NCBI GenBank assembly: GCA_025356075.1
Contig: JANXUT010000068.1
Coordinates: forward strand, 269,493 to 333,492
Origin: Pseudomonadota bacterium
GTDB taxonomy: Bacteria; Pseudomonadota; Gammaproteobacteria; Steroidobacterales; Steroidobacteraceae
Direction of reading: 5' to 3'
DNA length: 64,000 bases
Below, piece after piece: positions 52,185 through 62,712 of this stretch. The position numbers and the translations under genes are program-made. The number at the start of each line of letters is the position of its first letter. Within the stretch, counting starts at the first letter, position 1. The notes beneath the pieces are model-generated. The model was not told the origin of the DNA and searched no databases. It saw only the letters and a program-made list of their open reading frames with translations.

Positions 52185-53102
52185 ATGGACTTGACGAAGC
52201 GCTTCATCGCCTCGCTCGTGTTGTCGGCGACCGTCGCCGGCGTCGCCAGCGTTGCCGCGGCCGCAACCGCGAGCTTCGATGCGGCCGGGTTCGAGCAGTG
52301 GCGTGCCGGCCGGCTTGCGGCACTCACGAGCGGCACGGGCTGGCTCACGCTCGTCGGGCTCTACTGGTTCCGCGAGGGCCCGAACACCATCGGGCAGGGT
52401 CGGTCGAACACGATCGCGATCGACAACCCCGCGCTCGGACGGCGCGCGGGCCGGTTCGTGGTGGACGGCACCGTCGTACGCTTTGAGGCGGCGCCGAAGA
52501 GCTGCGTGCGGATCGACGGGAAACCCGTGACGAGGCAGGTTCTCACTGCCGACAAAGCCGGCGAACCGGAGTTACTCAGCTGCGGCTCGCTCGAGTTCTA
52601 TGTCATCGAGCGCGGCGGGAAGCTCGGGCTTCGCGTCCGGGACATCGCGAGCCGCGCGCGGCGCGAGTTTCGCGGCCTCGACTACTTCCCCTTCGATCCA
52701 CTCTGGGTCGTCGATGCTCGCTTTGAGCCCTACGCCCCGCCCCGCCACGTGCCGATCGTCAACGTACTCGGCATGGAACTCGACATGCTCTCGCCCGGCG
52801 CGCTGGTGTTCGAGCACGACGGTCGCGAGTGGCGCCTCGATGCACTGCTCGAGGACCCCGATGCCGACACGCTCTTCGTGATGTTCGCCGACGGTACGTC
52901 GAGCCGCGAGACCTATGGCGCCGGGCGCTTTCTCTACGTGCCCTTGCCCGTGGCCGGCCACGTGACCGTCGACTTCAACCGTGCCCACAGCCCGCCGTGC
53001 GCGTTCACGCCGTTCGCGACCTGCCCGTTGCCGCCGGAGCAGAACCGGATTGCGCTTCGGGTCGCGGCCGGCGAACTCAGGTACGCAGGCGCCGAGCACT
53101 GA
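52185..53102 (+). CDS. DUF1684 secreted protein
   Basis: 305 residues from ATG 52185, chosen because it opens a clean signal peptide (FIASLVLSATVAGVASVAAAAT). The DUF1684 blocks are clear: SGTGWLTLVGLYWFREGPNTIG, VNVLGMELDMLSPGAL, DTLFVMFADGTSSRETYGAGRFLY and AHSPPCAFTPFATCPLPPEQNR. Two conserved cysteines lie in the last block. The family is exported and of unknown function, with a beta-rich fold. Confidence 0.88.
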   Translation: MDLTKRFIASLVLSATVAGVASVAAAATASFDAAGFEQWRAGRLAALTSGTGWLTLVGLYWFREGPNTIGQGRSNTIAIDNPALGRRAGRFVVDGTVVRFEAAPKSCVRIDGKPVTRQVLTADKAGEPELLSCGSLEFYVIERGGKLGLRVRDIASRARREFRGLDYFPFDPLWVVDARFEPYAPPRHVPIVNVLGMELDMLSPGALVFEHDGREWRLDALLEDPDADTLFVMFADGTSSRETYGAGRFLYVPLPVAGHVTVDFNRAHSPPCAFTPFATCPLPPEQNRIALRVAAGELRYAGAEH

Positions 53103-53205
53103 GGCTCGGGCGCGATCGGAGCTGGCCCGCGAGCGCTAATCCTCCGGGCCGTGCGCTAGACTGCCGGCCGGTCAGGCCGCTGATGCGGCCGCTGGGGGGA
53201 TATCC

Positions 53206-54624
53206 ATGATCACTCGCGTGGCTCTCACCGTGCTGCGGCGCGGAACGATCGTGGCGTTGGGTGCGCTTCTCGGCGCGAGCGCGGCGACCAAAGCGTCCTC
53301 CCCGTGGGACGATCCGTATCCGTCGACGTACCACGCGAGCCCTAGCGCGCCGGTGCTCATTCGCGGCGCGACGGTGCTGACGGGCACCGGCACGCGCCTC
53401 GAGGCCACCGACGTGCTGATCGCCGACGGCAAGATTGCCGCGATCGGCGCCAGCCTTGCGGCACCGGGCGGGGCGCGTGTCGTCGAGGCCCACGGCCGCT
53501 GGCTGACGCCCGGGCTCATCGACGTGCATTCGCACCTCGGTGTCTACCCGAGCCCGGCGATCCCAGGCAACAGCGACGGCAACGAGGCGACCTCCCCGGT
53601 CACGGCCAACGTCTGGGCCGAGCACTCCGTCTGGCCGGTGGACCCCGGATTCTCGACGGCGCTCGCGGGCGGCATCACGACGCTCGAGATCCTGCCGGGC
53701 TCCGCCAACCTCATCGGTGGCCGGTCGGTGGTCTTGAAGAACGTGCCGTCGGTCACCTACCAGCGGATGAAGTTCCCGGGGGCTCCGCAGAGCCTGAAGA
53801 TGGCCTGTGGCGAGAACCCGAAGCGCGTTTATGGCGAGAAGAACACGGCGCCCTCGACGCGCATGGGCAACGTCGCGGGCTATCGCGCGGCGTGGATCGA
53901 GGCCGAGGAATACCTGCGCGACTTCAAGGAATACGACGCGAAGATGAAGGCGGGCGGCAAGAGCGCGGCCGATGCGAAGCCGCCGAAGCGCGACTTGAAG
54001 CTCGACACGCTCGCGCGGGCGCTGAAGGGCGAGATCCCGATCCAGATGCACTGCTACCGCGCCGACGAGATGGCGATCATGCTCGACATGTCGCGCGAGT
54101 TCGGCTTCCACATCGCCTCGTTCCACCACGCGACCGAGGCCTACAAGATCGCGAACCTCCTCGCCGAGAACGGCGTGTGCGCGGCGATGTGGGCCGACTG
54201 GTGGGGCTTCAAGATGGAGAGCAACGACGGCATCGAGGAGAATATCGCGCTCGTCGATGCGGCGCCCCAGAGCTGCGCGATCGTGCACTCGGATTCCGAG
54301 GAAGGAATCCAGCGATTGAACCAGGAAGCGGGCAAGGCCATCGCGCGCGGGCGCGCGGCCGGGCTCGACATCACGCCGGAGCGCGCGATCCGCTGGCTCA
54401 CCGCCAATCCCGCCCGCGCCCTCGGCATCCTCGAGCGCACGGGTACCATCGAGGCCGGCAAGATGGCGGACGTGGTGCTCTGGAGCCGGGATCCCTTCAG
54501 CGTCTACGCGCTCGCCGATGAGGTCTACATCGACGGCGCGCTGCAATTCGATCGAGCGCATCCACCGTCGACGCCACGCTCCGACTTCATGCTCGGCCAG
54601 CCGGCCACGGCGGGTGCGCCATGA
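53206..54624 (+). CDS. Secreted amidohydrolase (catalytic partner)
   Basis: 472 residues with a signal peptide (IVALGALLGASAATKA). Imidazolonepropionase-like amidohydrolase: metal motif H108-S-H110 (TPGLIDVHSHLGV), later ligands in IQMHCYRADE and FHIASFHHATE, and an Asp near VHSDSEEGIQRL. A Lys/Asp-rich insertion (about residues 225-275) is unusual. The family hydrolyses cyclic amides or dipeptide-like bonds. Its stop overlaps the start of a second amidohydrolase (ATGA), strongly suggesting a protein pair. Confidence 0.9.
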   Translation: MITRVALTVLRRGTIVALGALLGASAATKASSPWDDPYPSTYHASPSAPVLIRGATVLTGTGTRLEATDVLIADGKIAAIGASLAAPGGARVVEAHGRWLTPGLIDVHSHLGVYPSPAIPGNSDGNEATSPVTANVWAEHSVWPVDPGFSTALAGGITTLEILPGSANLIGGRSVVLKNVPSVTYQRMKFPGAPQSLKMACGENPKRVYGEKNTAPSTRMGNVAGYRAAWIEAEEYLRDFKEYDAKMKAGGKSAADAKPPKRDLKLDTLARALKGEIPIQMHCYRADEMAIMLDMSREFGFHIASFHHATEAYKIANLLAENGVCAAMWADWWGFKMESNDGIEENIALVDAAPQSCAIVHSDSEEGIQRLNQEAGKAIARGRAAGLDITPERAIRWLTANPARALGILERTGTIEAGKMADVVLWSRDPFSVYALADEVYIDGALQFDRAHPPSTPRSDFMLGQPATAGAP

Positions 54625-55919
54625 GCCGCTCGACGATGCCCTTTGGCCGATTCGTGTCGAGCGCCGCCGTACTCGCGCTGGTGCTGACGGCGGCTGCACC
54701 GGCTGCCCTCGCCGAGACCGCGGTTCTCCTCAAGAACGGCCTCATCCACACCGAGAGCGCGCGCGGCTCGCTCAAGGACTCGAGCGTGCTCATCGTTGGC
54801 GGGCGCGTCACGGCCGTCGGGCCTGGCCTCACGGCGCCGGAAGGCGCGACGGTGATCGACCTGCACGGCCGGCCCGTGACTCCCGCGCTCTTCGGCGGCG
54901 TCGGCTTCCTTGGCGTGGAGGAAATCACCGAGGAAGACTCGACGATCGATGCGGTGCTGAAGCTCGGCCAGATGCACCCCGAGTTCGACCCCTCGCTCGC
55001 CTTCAATCCCGACTCGATCCCGGTCAGCGTGAGCCGCGCCGATGGCATCGGCTTCGCGCTCGTGATCCCGGGCTCGGAAGCCGGGCGCCACGGCGCATCG
55101 GGGAGTTCCTCGGTCGCGGGGCAAGCGAGCATCGCGAGGCTCGATGGCCGCTCACCGCTCGCGCCCGTCGCGCTCAGCGTCGTGATCGGCGATGGTGGTG
55201 CGCTCTCTGGCAGCAGCCGCGCGGCCGTCTACATGCTGCTCGCGCAGGCGCTCGAGGAGGCGCGCAACCCCGCCGTCGCCAATTCGACCGATGTGCACCT
55301 CTTGACGCCCGCCGGGCGGCGCGTCCTCAGGAGCGTCGTCACCGAGCAGCGGCCGCTCCTGGTCGCGGCGGACCGCGCCTCGGACATCCGCACCGCGATC
55401 GAGTTCGCGACGCGCGAGAAGCTCAAGATAATCATCCAGGGCGGCGCGGAGGCGTGGCGCGTGGCGCCGCTGCTGAAGCGCGCCGCCGTCGCCGTCGTGC
55501 TCGATCCCCTCGATGACCTGCCCGCGTCCTTCGACAGCATCGGGGCGACGCTAGAGAATGCGGCGCGTCTCAACGCCGGCGGCGTCGCGATCGCCTTCAG
55601 CCTGCGCGATCCGGACCCGCACAACATCCGCAAGCTTCGCAATGCCGCCGGCGTTGCGGTCGCGCACGGCCTGCCGTGGAGTGCGGCGCTCACCGCGATC
55701 ACGAGCGCGCCGGCGCGCCTCTTCCACGCCTCGGCCGAGTTCGGCAGCATCGAAGTGGGCAAGCCGGCGAACCTCGTCGTCTGGAGCGGCGATCCGCTCG
55801 AGGTCACGAGCCTCGCCGAGGCGGCCTGGCTCGACGGGACGCAGGCGACGCTGCGCTCGCGGCAGACGGAACTGCGCGATCGCTATCTTGCGAAGGTGCG
55901 GGCGGGCGCGGCGCGCTGA
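54621..55919 (+). CDS. Amidohydrolase-fold protein lacking metal ligands (pseudoenzyme partner)
   Basis: 432 residues with a signal peptide (SAAVLALVLTAAAPAALAE). It aligns with the preceding protein, but the HxH metal motif is replaced: TPALFGGVGFLGV has V94-G95-F96 where the first protein has HSH, and the downstream His ligands of QMHCYRADE/FHHATE are absent (IIIQGGAEAWRV instead). The C-terminal composite strand domain (SIEVGKPANLVVWSGDP) is kept. It is translationally coupled to the catalytic partner, so it may be a structural or regulatory subunit (inference). Confidence 0.87.
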   Translation: MSRSTMPFGRFVSSAAVLALVLTAAAPAALAETAVLLKNGLIHTESARGSLKDSSVLIVGGRVTAVGPGLTAPEGATVIDLHGRPVTPALFGGVGFLGVEEITEEDSTIDAVLKLGQMHPEFDPSLAFNPDSIPVSVSRADGIGFALVIPGSEAGRHGASGSSSVAGQASIARLDGRSPLAPVALSVVIGDGGALSGSSRAAVYMLLAQALEEARNPAVANSTDVHLLTPAGRRVLRSVVTEQRPLLVAADRASDIRTAIEFATREKLKIIIQGGAEAWRVAPLLKRAAVAVVLDPLDDLPASFDSIGATLENAARLNAGGVAIAFSLRDPDPHNIRKLRNAAGVAVAHGLPWSAALTAITSAPARLFHASAEFGSIEVGKPANLVVWSGDPLEVTSLAEAAWLDGTQATLRSRQTELRDRYLAKVRAGAAR

Positions 55920-55933
55920 TCAGCTGGCGCGCG

Positions 55934-57343
55934 TCAGCGCGCGCCGGCGAGGTCGTGGATGATCACGTCCCAGTGCGTCAGCGCCGAGTAGAACGAATCG
56001 ACCGAGATCCGTTCGTTGAGCCCGTGCGCGAAGTCATCCGAGCCCTTCATGAACAGGCCCGACGTTCCGTACGTCGGGATGCCGCCGCGCCGGAACACCG
56101 AGCCGTCGGTCGCGTACGCCGCCATCGTGCCCGCAACGGTGGCGCCCGGGTGGGTGACGTTGACTGCATGGGTGACCGCCCGCATGACGTCCTGGCGCAT
56201 CGGGGATGCGTCGGAGACGAGCGGCTCGTGCGCCAGCGTGATCCCGACTTTCTTGCCGCTGAGCTCCTCGAGCTTCGCCTTGACCTCGAGTGCCGTCGTG
56301 CCCGGGTAGATCCGGCAGTTCACGGTCGCGGTCGCCGACTGGGGCAGCGCGTTCTCGGCGTGCCCGCCCTGAAGCATCGTCGCGATGCAGGTGGTGCGCA
56401 CAAGTCCCACGAACTCGGGGTCGGTGGAGATGACCTCGGCCGCCGCGGGATCCCCCGGGTTCGCCGCGAAGCGCTTGAGCGCCTCGCCGAACTCGCCCGG
56501 CCGGGAAGTCGCCGCAGCGCGAAAATCCTGCAGCGTCCAGTCGTTCCACTTGACCGGAAAGGCGTAGGCGCGGATCGCCTCGAGCGCATCGGCGAGCTCG
56601 TAGATCGCGTTGTCCTTGCGCGGCCGCGAGCTGTGGCCACCGGGGTTCCTCACCGTGAGCAGGTAGGTGACCGAGCTCTTCTCGGCGCCCTGCACGACGT
56701 AGGAGATGGGTCTTCCGTCGGCCTCGGCGAGCGCGCCACCGCCGCCATCGCCGTTCAGCGCAAATTCGGCGTCGATGAGGTCGCGGTGGTGCTCGACGAG
56801 GTCGATGGCGGTGTACTGCTCGGTCTCTTCGTCACCGCTGAACACGATGATGAGGTCGCGGGTCGGGTTGAAGTGCTCGGCCTTGAGTCTTAGGAATTCG
56901 GCCGTCAGCACCGCAATCTCGCTCTTGATGTCGGATGCTCCGCGCCCGAAGAAGTAGCCGTTCTCCTCCGTCAGCGTGAAAGGGTCGCGCTTCCAGTCCT
57001 CGCGCTTCGCCGTAACGACGTCCATGTGTGCGAGCAGCGCGATCGGCCGCCCGCCCTTGGCCGTTCCCCGGTAGCGCACGACCAGCGAGGCGCTGTCGCC
57101 AAGCGGCAGCACGTGCACGTCGGCGGCGGGGAAGCCGCCCGAGCGGAACTCCCCGGCGAGGTACTCGGCGACCTTCGGCACCTCGCCCTTGCCGATCGAT
57201 GACTCGATGCTGACGATCTTCGCGAAGATCTCCCGAGCCTCCCGCCTGACCGCCTCAGGAGCCACCGGCGGCCTTGGCGCGGGCGCGGCTCCTGCGATGA
57301 GTGGCAGCGACAGGCCAAGCGCGACGCAGGCGGTCTTCAGCAT
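55934..57343 (-). CDS. Secreted M20/M25/M40 family zinc peptidase
   Basis: 469 residues with a signal peptide (ACVALGLSLPLIAGAAPA). Zinc ligands are His in LLAHMDVV, Asp in RGASDIKSEIAVL and the Glu pair FSGDEETEQ; later His is in VTHPGATVAGTM. A dimerisation domain with NPGGHSSRPRKDNAIYELADAL follows. Such enzymes are carboxy- or aminopeptidases of peptides or acyl-amino acids. It is convergent with the amidohydrolase pair, which may act on related peptides. Confidence 0.9.
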   Translation of the reverse strand: MLKTACVALGLSLPLIAGAAPAPRPPVAPEAVRREAREIFAKIVSIESSIGKGEVPKVAEYLAGEFRSGGFPAADVHVLPLGDSASLVVRYRGTAKGGRPIALLAHMDVVTAKREDWKRDPFTLTEENGYFFGRGASDIKSEIAVLTAEFLRLKAEHFNPTRDLIIVFSGDEETEQYTAIDLVEHHRDLIDAEFALNGDGGGGALAEADGRPISYVVQGAEKSSVTYLLTVRNPGGHSSRPRKDNAIYELADALEAIRAYAFPVKWNDWTLQDFRAAATSRPGEFGEALKRFAANPGDPAAAEVISTDPEFVGLVRTTCIATMLQGGHAENALPQSATATVNCRIYPGTTALEVKAKLEELSGKKVGITLAHEPLVSDASPMRQDVMRAVTHAVNVTHPGATVAGTMAAYATDGSVFRRGGIPTYGTSGLFMKGSDDFAHGLNERISVDSFYSALTHWDVIIHDLAGAR

Positions 57344-57473
57344 GATTCATGGCTCCGGGCAGCGGTGAAGGGTGGCGGAGGGCGCGACACTATAGTCCGG
57401 TTGAAACGCCCGCCGCGAGGTGGAACCATAGTCGCCCGCGGCGCGCTGCCCCGTCCGACCGAGTTCCATCCGC

Positions 57474-58859
57474 ATGTCGCACACGACCGCCGCGCTTCTC
57501 GAGGCTCTGGGCGCGGCCCTCGGTGCGGACGGCATCGTCACGGGCCCCGGGATTGGCGATCGCTACTGCGCCGACTCGACCCGCCTCAACGTCTGCCCGC
57601 CGCTCGCGCTGGTACGGCCGCGCACGACGGCGGAAGTCGCGGCGGTCCTCAGGCTCTGCCACGCCGCGGTTCAGCCGGTCGTCGTGCAGGGCGGCCTCAC
57701 CGGTCTCGCCGGTGGCGCGACGCCTAAGACCGGGGAGATCTCACTCTCGCTCGAGCGCCTGACCGGCATCGAGTCGGTCGACCGGGATGCTCTCACGCTC
57801 ACCGTGCGCGCCGGCACGCCGCTCGCGGCGATCCACGAGGAGGTCGGCCGCCACGGGCTGCAGTTCGCGCTCGATCTCGGCGCGCGGGGCTCCTGCAGCA
57901 TCGGCGGCAACATCTCGACCAATGCCGGTGGCAATCGGGTGATCCGTTACGGCATGACGCGCGATCTCGTGCTGGGCCTTGAGGTCGTGCTCGCCGACGG
58001 CACGGTGCTGACGGCGATGAATTCGATGATGAAGAACAACGCCGGCTACGATCTCAAGCAGTTGTTCATCGGCAGCGAGGGCACGCTCGGGGTCGTCACG
58101 CGCGCGGTGCTGAGGCTGCACCCGGCGCCGGCGGAGCGCCTCACGGCGCTCGTCGCGGCGCCGAGTTTCGCGGCGCTCGTCGCGATCCTCAGGGAATCGC
58201 GCGCGGCGCTCGGCGGCCAGCTCGGCTCCTTCGAAGTGATGTGGTCGGCGTACTACGAGTTCTCGGTGACGCATTCGATCGGCGGGCAGCGTCCCTTCGC
58301 CGAGCAGCATCCGTTCTACGCACTGATCGAGCTCGAGGCACTGGAGCCAAAGAGCGACGCGGAGCGCCTCGAGGTGCTCCTCGCGCGGCTCATCGACGCG
58401 GGCAGCGTCACCGACGCCGTGATAGCCCGCTCGCTTGCCGACAGCGCGCGGCTGTGGCGGATCCGCGAATCGGCCGGGGAACTGCTTGCATACCTGCAGC
58501 CCGTGACCGCCTACGACATATCGATGCCGATCAATGCGATGGAGGCCTATATCAAGGACATCGAGCGGCGCTCCGCGCCACTGCTCGGGAAATGGCCGCC
58601 GTTCATCTTCGGGCACCTGGGCGATGGCAACCTGCACATCGTCGCCTCCGTCGCTTCGGCCGCGAATGTCGCGCCACTCGATGCGATAGTCTACGGCGCG
58701 CTCGACGGGTTCGGTTCCGTCTCGGCGGAACACGGTATCGGCGTACTGAAGCGAGGCTATCTCGGAAAATCGCGCACGCCAGTCGAGCTCCAACTGATGA
58801 GGCAGCTCAAGTCGACGCTCGATCCGCGCAACATCCTGAACCCCGGACGGGTGCTGTGA
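57474..58859 (+). CDS. FAD-linked 2-hydroxyacid dehydrogenase (D-lactate/D-2-hydroxyglutarate/GlcD family)
   Basis: 461 residues. The PP-loop FAD domain has VRPRTTAEVAAVLRLCH, QGGLTGLAGGATPK, and GGNISTNAGGNRVIRYGMTRD; FIGSEGTLGVVT closes it. The C-terminal substrate domain ends HLGDGNLHI and SAEHGIGVLKR, with metal-binding His pairs usual in the D-2-hydroxyglutarate/lactate branch. The substrate cannot be fixed. Its stop overlaps the GTG of the RDD gene (GTGA). Confidence 0.9.
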   Translation: MSHTTAALLEALGAALGADGIVTGPGIGDRYCADSTRLNVCPPLALVRPRTTAEVAAVLRLCHAAVQPVVVQGGLTGLAGGATPKTGEISLSLERLTGIESVDRDALTLTVRAGTPLAAIHEEVGRHGLQFALDLGARGSCSIGGNISTNAGGNRVIRYGMTRDLVLGLEVVLADGTVLTAMNSMMKNNAGYDLKQLFIGSEGTLGVVTRAVLRLHPAPAERLTALVAAPSFAALVAILRESRAALGGQLGSFEVMWSAYYEFSVTHSIGGQRPFAEQHPFYALIELEALEPKSDAERLEVLLARLIDAGSVTDAVIARSLADSARLWRIRESAGELLAYLQPVTAYDISMPINAMEAYIKDIERRSAPLLGKWPPFIFGHLGDGNLHIVASVASAANVAPLDAIVYGALDGFGSVSAEHGIGVLKRGYLGKSRTPVELQLMRQLKSTLDPRNILNPGRVL

Positions 58860-59401
58860 GCGCTCGCCCGCCGGCATCGGCCGCCGGCACCGCGACAGGC
58901 GGCGAGCTCGAGTACGTCGGCTTCTGGCCGCGACTGGCCGCCCAGGTCGTCGACTCGCTGTGGCTCACCCCGATCATCATGGTCCTCGGCTGGAAGCTCG
59001 TGCAGGCGGGCCCGGATCTGTCCGAGCAGCTGCTCCGCGACCCCGCGAGCATCTCGGTGACCGCGCTCATGTCCGAGATGGCGCCGAGCCCGCTCGACTT
59101 CGTGATCCAGTACCTCGTCCCTGCGATCCTGATCCTCGTGTTCTGGATGCTGAAAAACGCCACGCCCGGCAAGATGCTGCTGCACGCGAAGATCGTCGAT
59201 GCGACGACCGGCGAGGCGCCCACGCGAGGGCAGCTCGTGATCCGCTACCTCGGCTACTACGTCTCGATCCTGACGTTCTTCCTCGGCTTCCTGTGGATCG
59301 CCGTCGATCCGCGCAAGCAAGGCTTCCACGACAAGCTCGCGAACACCGTCGTCGTGCGCCCGAAGCCGGTCGTCAGCTTCCCCGGGCGGAGTCCGCGGTG
59401 A
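58856..59401 (+). CDS. RDD family membrane protein
   Basis: 181 residues from a GTG overlapping the previous stop. The RDD signature is in EYVGFWPRLAAQVVDSLWLTPIIM; another block reads KNATPGKMLLHAKIVDATTGEAPT. Three membrane helices are visible (about 30-50, 85-105 and 135-160). RDD proteins are small membrane proteins of uncertain, possibly transport, function. The GTGA overlap with the next gene places it in a three-gene coupled unit. Confidence 0.87.
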   Translation: MSARPPASAAGTATGGELEYVGFWPRLAAQVVDSLWLTPIIMVLGWKLVQAGPDLSEQLLRDPASISVTALMSEMAPSPLDFVIQYLVPAILILVFWMLKNATPGKMLLHAKIVDATTGEAPTRGQLVIRYLGYYVSILTFFLGFLWIAVDPRKQGFHDKLANTVVVRPKPVVSFPGRSPR

Positions 59402-60036
59402 GGCTCTACACGTTCTGGCGCAGCTCCGCCGCCTACCGCGTGCGAATCGCGCTCAACCTGAAGGGGCTTGGCTACTCGAGCATCAGCAAGGCGCTCGGCA
59501 AAGGCGCGCACCTGGCCGCCGACTACACCGTCGTCAATCCCCAAGGACTGATTCCCGCGCTCGAGGACGACGGCCACGTGATCGCGCAGTCGCTCGCAAT
59601 CATGGAGTACCTCGACGAGACGCATCCCTTGCCGCCGTTCCTGCCGGCCGACCCGCTCGGCCGCGCGACCGTGCGCTCCATCGCCCAGGCGATCGCCTGC
59701 GACATCCATCCGCTCAACAACCTGCGCGTGCTCAACTACCTGCGCGGGTCGCTCGCCGCCGACGATGCGACGGTGACCGGCTGGTACCGCCACTGGATTG
59801 GCGTCGGCTTCGCGGGCCTCGAGGAACTCGCGCGGCGCCACTCGCGCTCGCGCCGGTTCTTCTACGGCGAGGCTCCGACGCTCGCGGACATCTGCCTGGT
59901 GCCACAGGTCTACAATGCCAGGCGCTTCGAGTGCGACCTCGCGCCCTACCCGACGCTGGTGGCGCTCAGTAACGCGCTCGAGGCCATCCCCGAATTTGCA
60001 GCTGCGCGCCCCGAGGCGCAGCCCGACGCCAGCTGA
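59398..60036 (+). CDS. maiA: Maleylacetoacetate isomerase (zeta-class GST)
   Basis: 212 residues from a GTG overlapping the RDD stop, with CGGAG seven bases upstream. The zeta-class motif [11 protein letters not shown] contains the catalytic Ser pair ([11 protein letters not shown]), followed by [14 protein letters not shown] and [13 protein letters not shown]; the second domain has [14 protein letters not shown] and [12 protein letters not shown]. It isomerises maleylacetoacetate to fumarylacetoacetate with glutathione, in tyrosine/homogentisate breakdown; the other genes of that pathway are not in view. Confidence 0.92.
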   Translation: MRLYTFWRSSAAYRVRIALNLKGLGYSSISKALGKGAHLAADYTVVNPQGLIPALEDDGHVIAQSLAIMEYLDETHPLPPFLPADPLGRATVRSIAQAIACDIHPLNNLRVLNYLRGSLAADDATVTGWYRHWIGVGFAGLEELARRHSRSRRFFYGEAPTLADICLVPQVYNARRFECDLAPYPTLVALSNALEAIPEFAAARPEAQPDAS

Positions 60037-60070
60037 GCGCGAGGCGCTCCCATCGACGAGGATCGAAGCC

Positions 60071-61180
<1,110 letters not shown>

Positions 61181-61200
61181 CGAGAGCTAAGGGGGTTTCC

Positions 61201-61776
61201 ATGAGTGTTTCCATCCATCCGTCGGTCGACAAGGGCGTGGCGCCGGGCTCCGCTACTTTCGCCGGCGGCACGCTGACCTGTCATTGCGCGACCGATCCGG
61301 TCACCGTCACGATCAAGGGCAACGTCGCGCACAACCACGCCTGCGGCTGCACGAAGTGCTGGAAGCCGAAGGGCGCCGCATTCTCGGTCGTCGCCGTGGT
61401 CGGCAAGGAGAACCTGAGCGTCACCGCCAACGGCCAGAAGCTGAAAGTCGCCGACGCAGCCGCGGCGATCCAGCGCCATGCCTGCACCGGCTGCGGCGTG
61501 CACATGTACGGTCGCATCGAGAACAAGGGCCACCCGTTCCACGGCCTCGACTTCGTGCACGTGGAACTATCAAAGGACAAAGGCTGGGCGGCGCCCGAGT
61601 TTGCCGCGTTCGTCTCCTCGATCATCGAGGCGGGCGCCGCGCGGCCCGAACAGATGGCGGCGGTGCGAGCGCGCCTGAAGGAACTGAAGCTCGAGCCGTA
61701 CGACTGCCTGTCGCCGGTGCTCATGGATGCGATCGCGACGCATACCGCGAAGGCGAAGGGCGTGCTAGCCGCCTGA
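61201..61776 (+). CDS. gfa: Glutathione-dependent formaldehyde-activating enzyme Gfa
   Basis: 191 residues with AAGGGGG about seven bases before the ATG. Zinc-binding cysteines occur in [19 protein letters not shown] and [13 protein letters not shown], the standard Gfa set. [18 protein letters not shown] is a family block. Gfa speeds the condensation of formaldehyde with glutathione to S-hydroxymethylglutathione, the substrate of the dehydrogenase just upstream. Confidence 0.95.
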   Translation: MSVSIHPSVDKGVAPGSATFAGGTLTCHCATDPVTVTIKGNVAHNHACGCTKCWKPKGAAFSVVAVVGKENLSVTANGQKLKVADAAAAIQRHACTGCGVHMYGRIENKGHPFHGLDFVHVELSKDKGWAAPEFAAFVSSIIEAGAARPEQMAAVRARLKELKLEPYDCLSPVLMDAIATHTAKAKGVLAA

Positions 61777-61784
61777 CGCCGCGC

Positions 61785-62645
61785 GTGAACTCGCCCGAAG
61801 CGAAGGCGCCGACGACACTCAGCAGCCACGCCGGCTTCGGCGGGGTCGTGAGCTACCACGCCCACGACTCCACCGAGGTCGGCGCGCCGATGCGCTTCGC
61901 CCTCTACACGCCGCCGCAGGCGGCGCGGGGTCCCGTGCCGGTGCTCTACTACCTCGCCGGGCTCACCTGCAACGAAGAGACGTTCATGATCAAGGCGGGC
62001 GCGCAGCGCGTGGCTGCCGAGCTCGGTCTCCTCTTGGTTGCGCCCGACACGAGCCCGCGCTCACCGCGCATCGCCGGGGACGATGCGAGCTGGGACTTCG
62101 GGCAGGGAGCCGGGTTCTATGTCGATGCGACCGAGGCGCCGTGGTCCGGCCACTACCGAATGTACAGCTACGTGACCGGGGAGTTACCGGCCGTCATCGG
62201 GCGACACTTTCCGGCTCGCGGCGATGCGCAGGGAATCTTCGGGCACTCTATGGGCGGGCACGGCGCGCTCGTCGCCGCGCTCAGGAATCCCGCGCAATAC
62301 AAGTCCGTGTCGGCGTTCGCACCGATCGGCGCACCGATGTCCTGTCCGTGGGGGCGGAAGGCGTTCTTGGGCTACCTCGGCAGCGACGAGAGCCGCTGGG
62401 CCGGGTACGACGCGAGCGCGCTGATGGCAGCCGGCCCGCGGCGCGATTCGATCCTTATCGACCAGGGCACGGGCGATAGATTCCTCGACGAGCAGTTGAA
62501 GCCCGACCTGCTCGTCGCAGCCGCGCGCGGGGCCGGCCAGGCGCTCGAGCTTCGGATGCAGCCGGGTTACGACCACGGCTACTACTTCATCAGCACGTTC
62601 ATGGAGGCGCACCTGCGTTTCCATGCGGCGCGACTCAGCCTTTGA
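61785..62645 (+). CDS. fghA: S-formylglutathione hydrolase
   Basis: 286 residues from a GTG at 61785, eight bases after gfa; no clear ribosome-binding site. Esterase D family: LYYLAGLTCNEETFMIKAG, LLLVAPDTSPR, nucleophile Ser in FGHSMGGHGAL, an Asp near LIDQGTGDRFL and His in GYDHGYYFI. It hydrolyses S-formylglutathione to formate and glutathione, the last step of the glutathione-dependent formaldehyde pathway formed with frmA and gfa. Confidence 0.95.
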   Translation: MNSPEAKAPTTLSSHAGFGGVVSYHAHDSTEVGAPMRFALYTPPQAARGPVPVLYYLAGLTCNEETFMIKAGAQRVAAELGLLLVAPDTSPRSPRIAGDDASWDFGQGAGFYVDATEAPWSGHYRMYSYVTGELPAVIGRHFPARGDAQGIFGHSMGGHGALVAALRNPAQYKSVSAFAPIGAPMSCPWGRKAFLGYLGSDESRWAGYDASALMAAGPRRDSILIDQGTGDRFLDEQLKPDLLVAAARGAGQALELRMQPGYDHGYYFISTFMEAHLRFHAARLSL

Positions 62646-62712
62646 AGTCACGCCTCAGCCTGGTGCCCGGCGGTGAACTGACGCGCTTGAGTCGCGTCGC
62701 ACGGAGCGGCCG

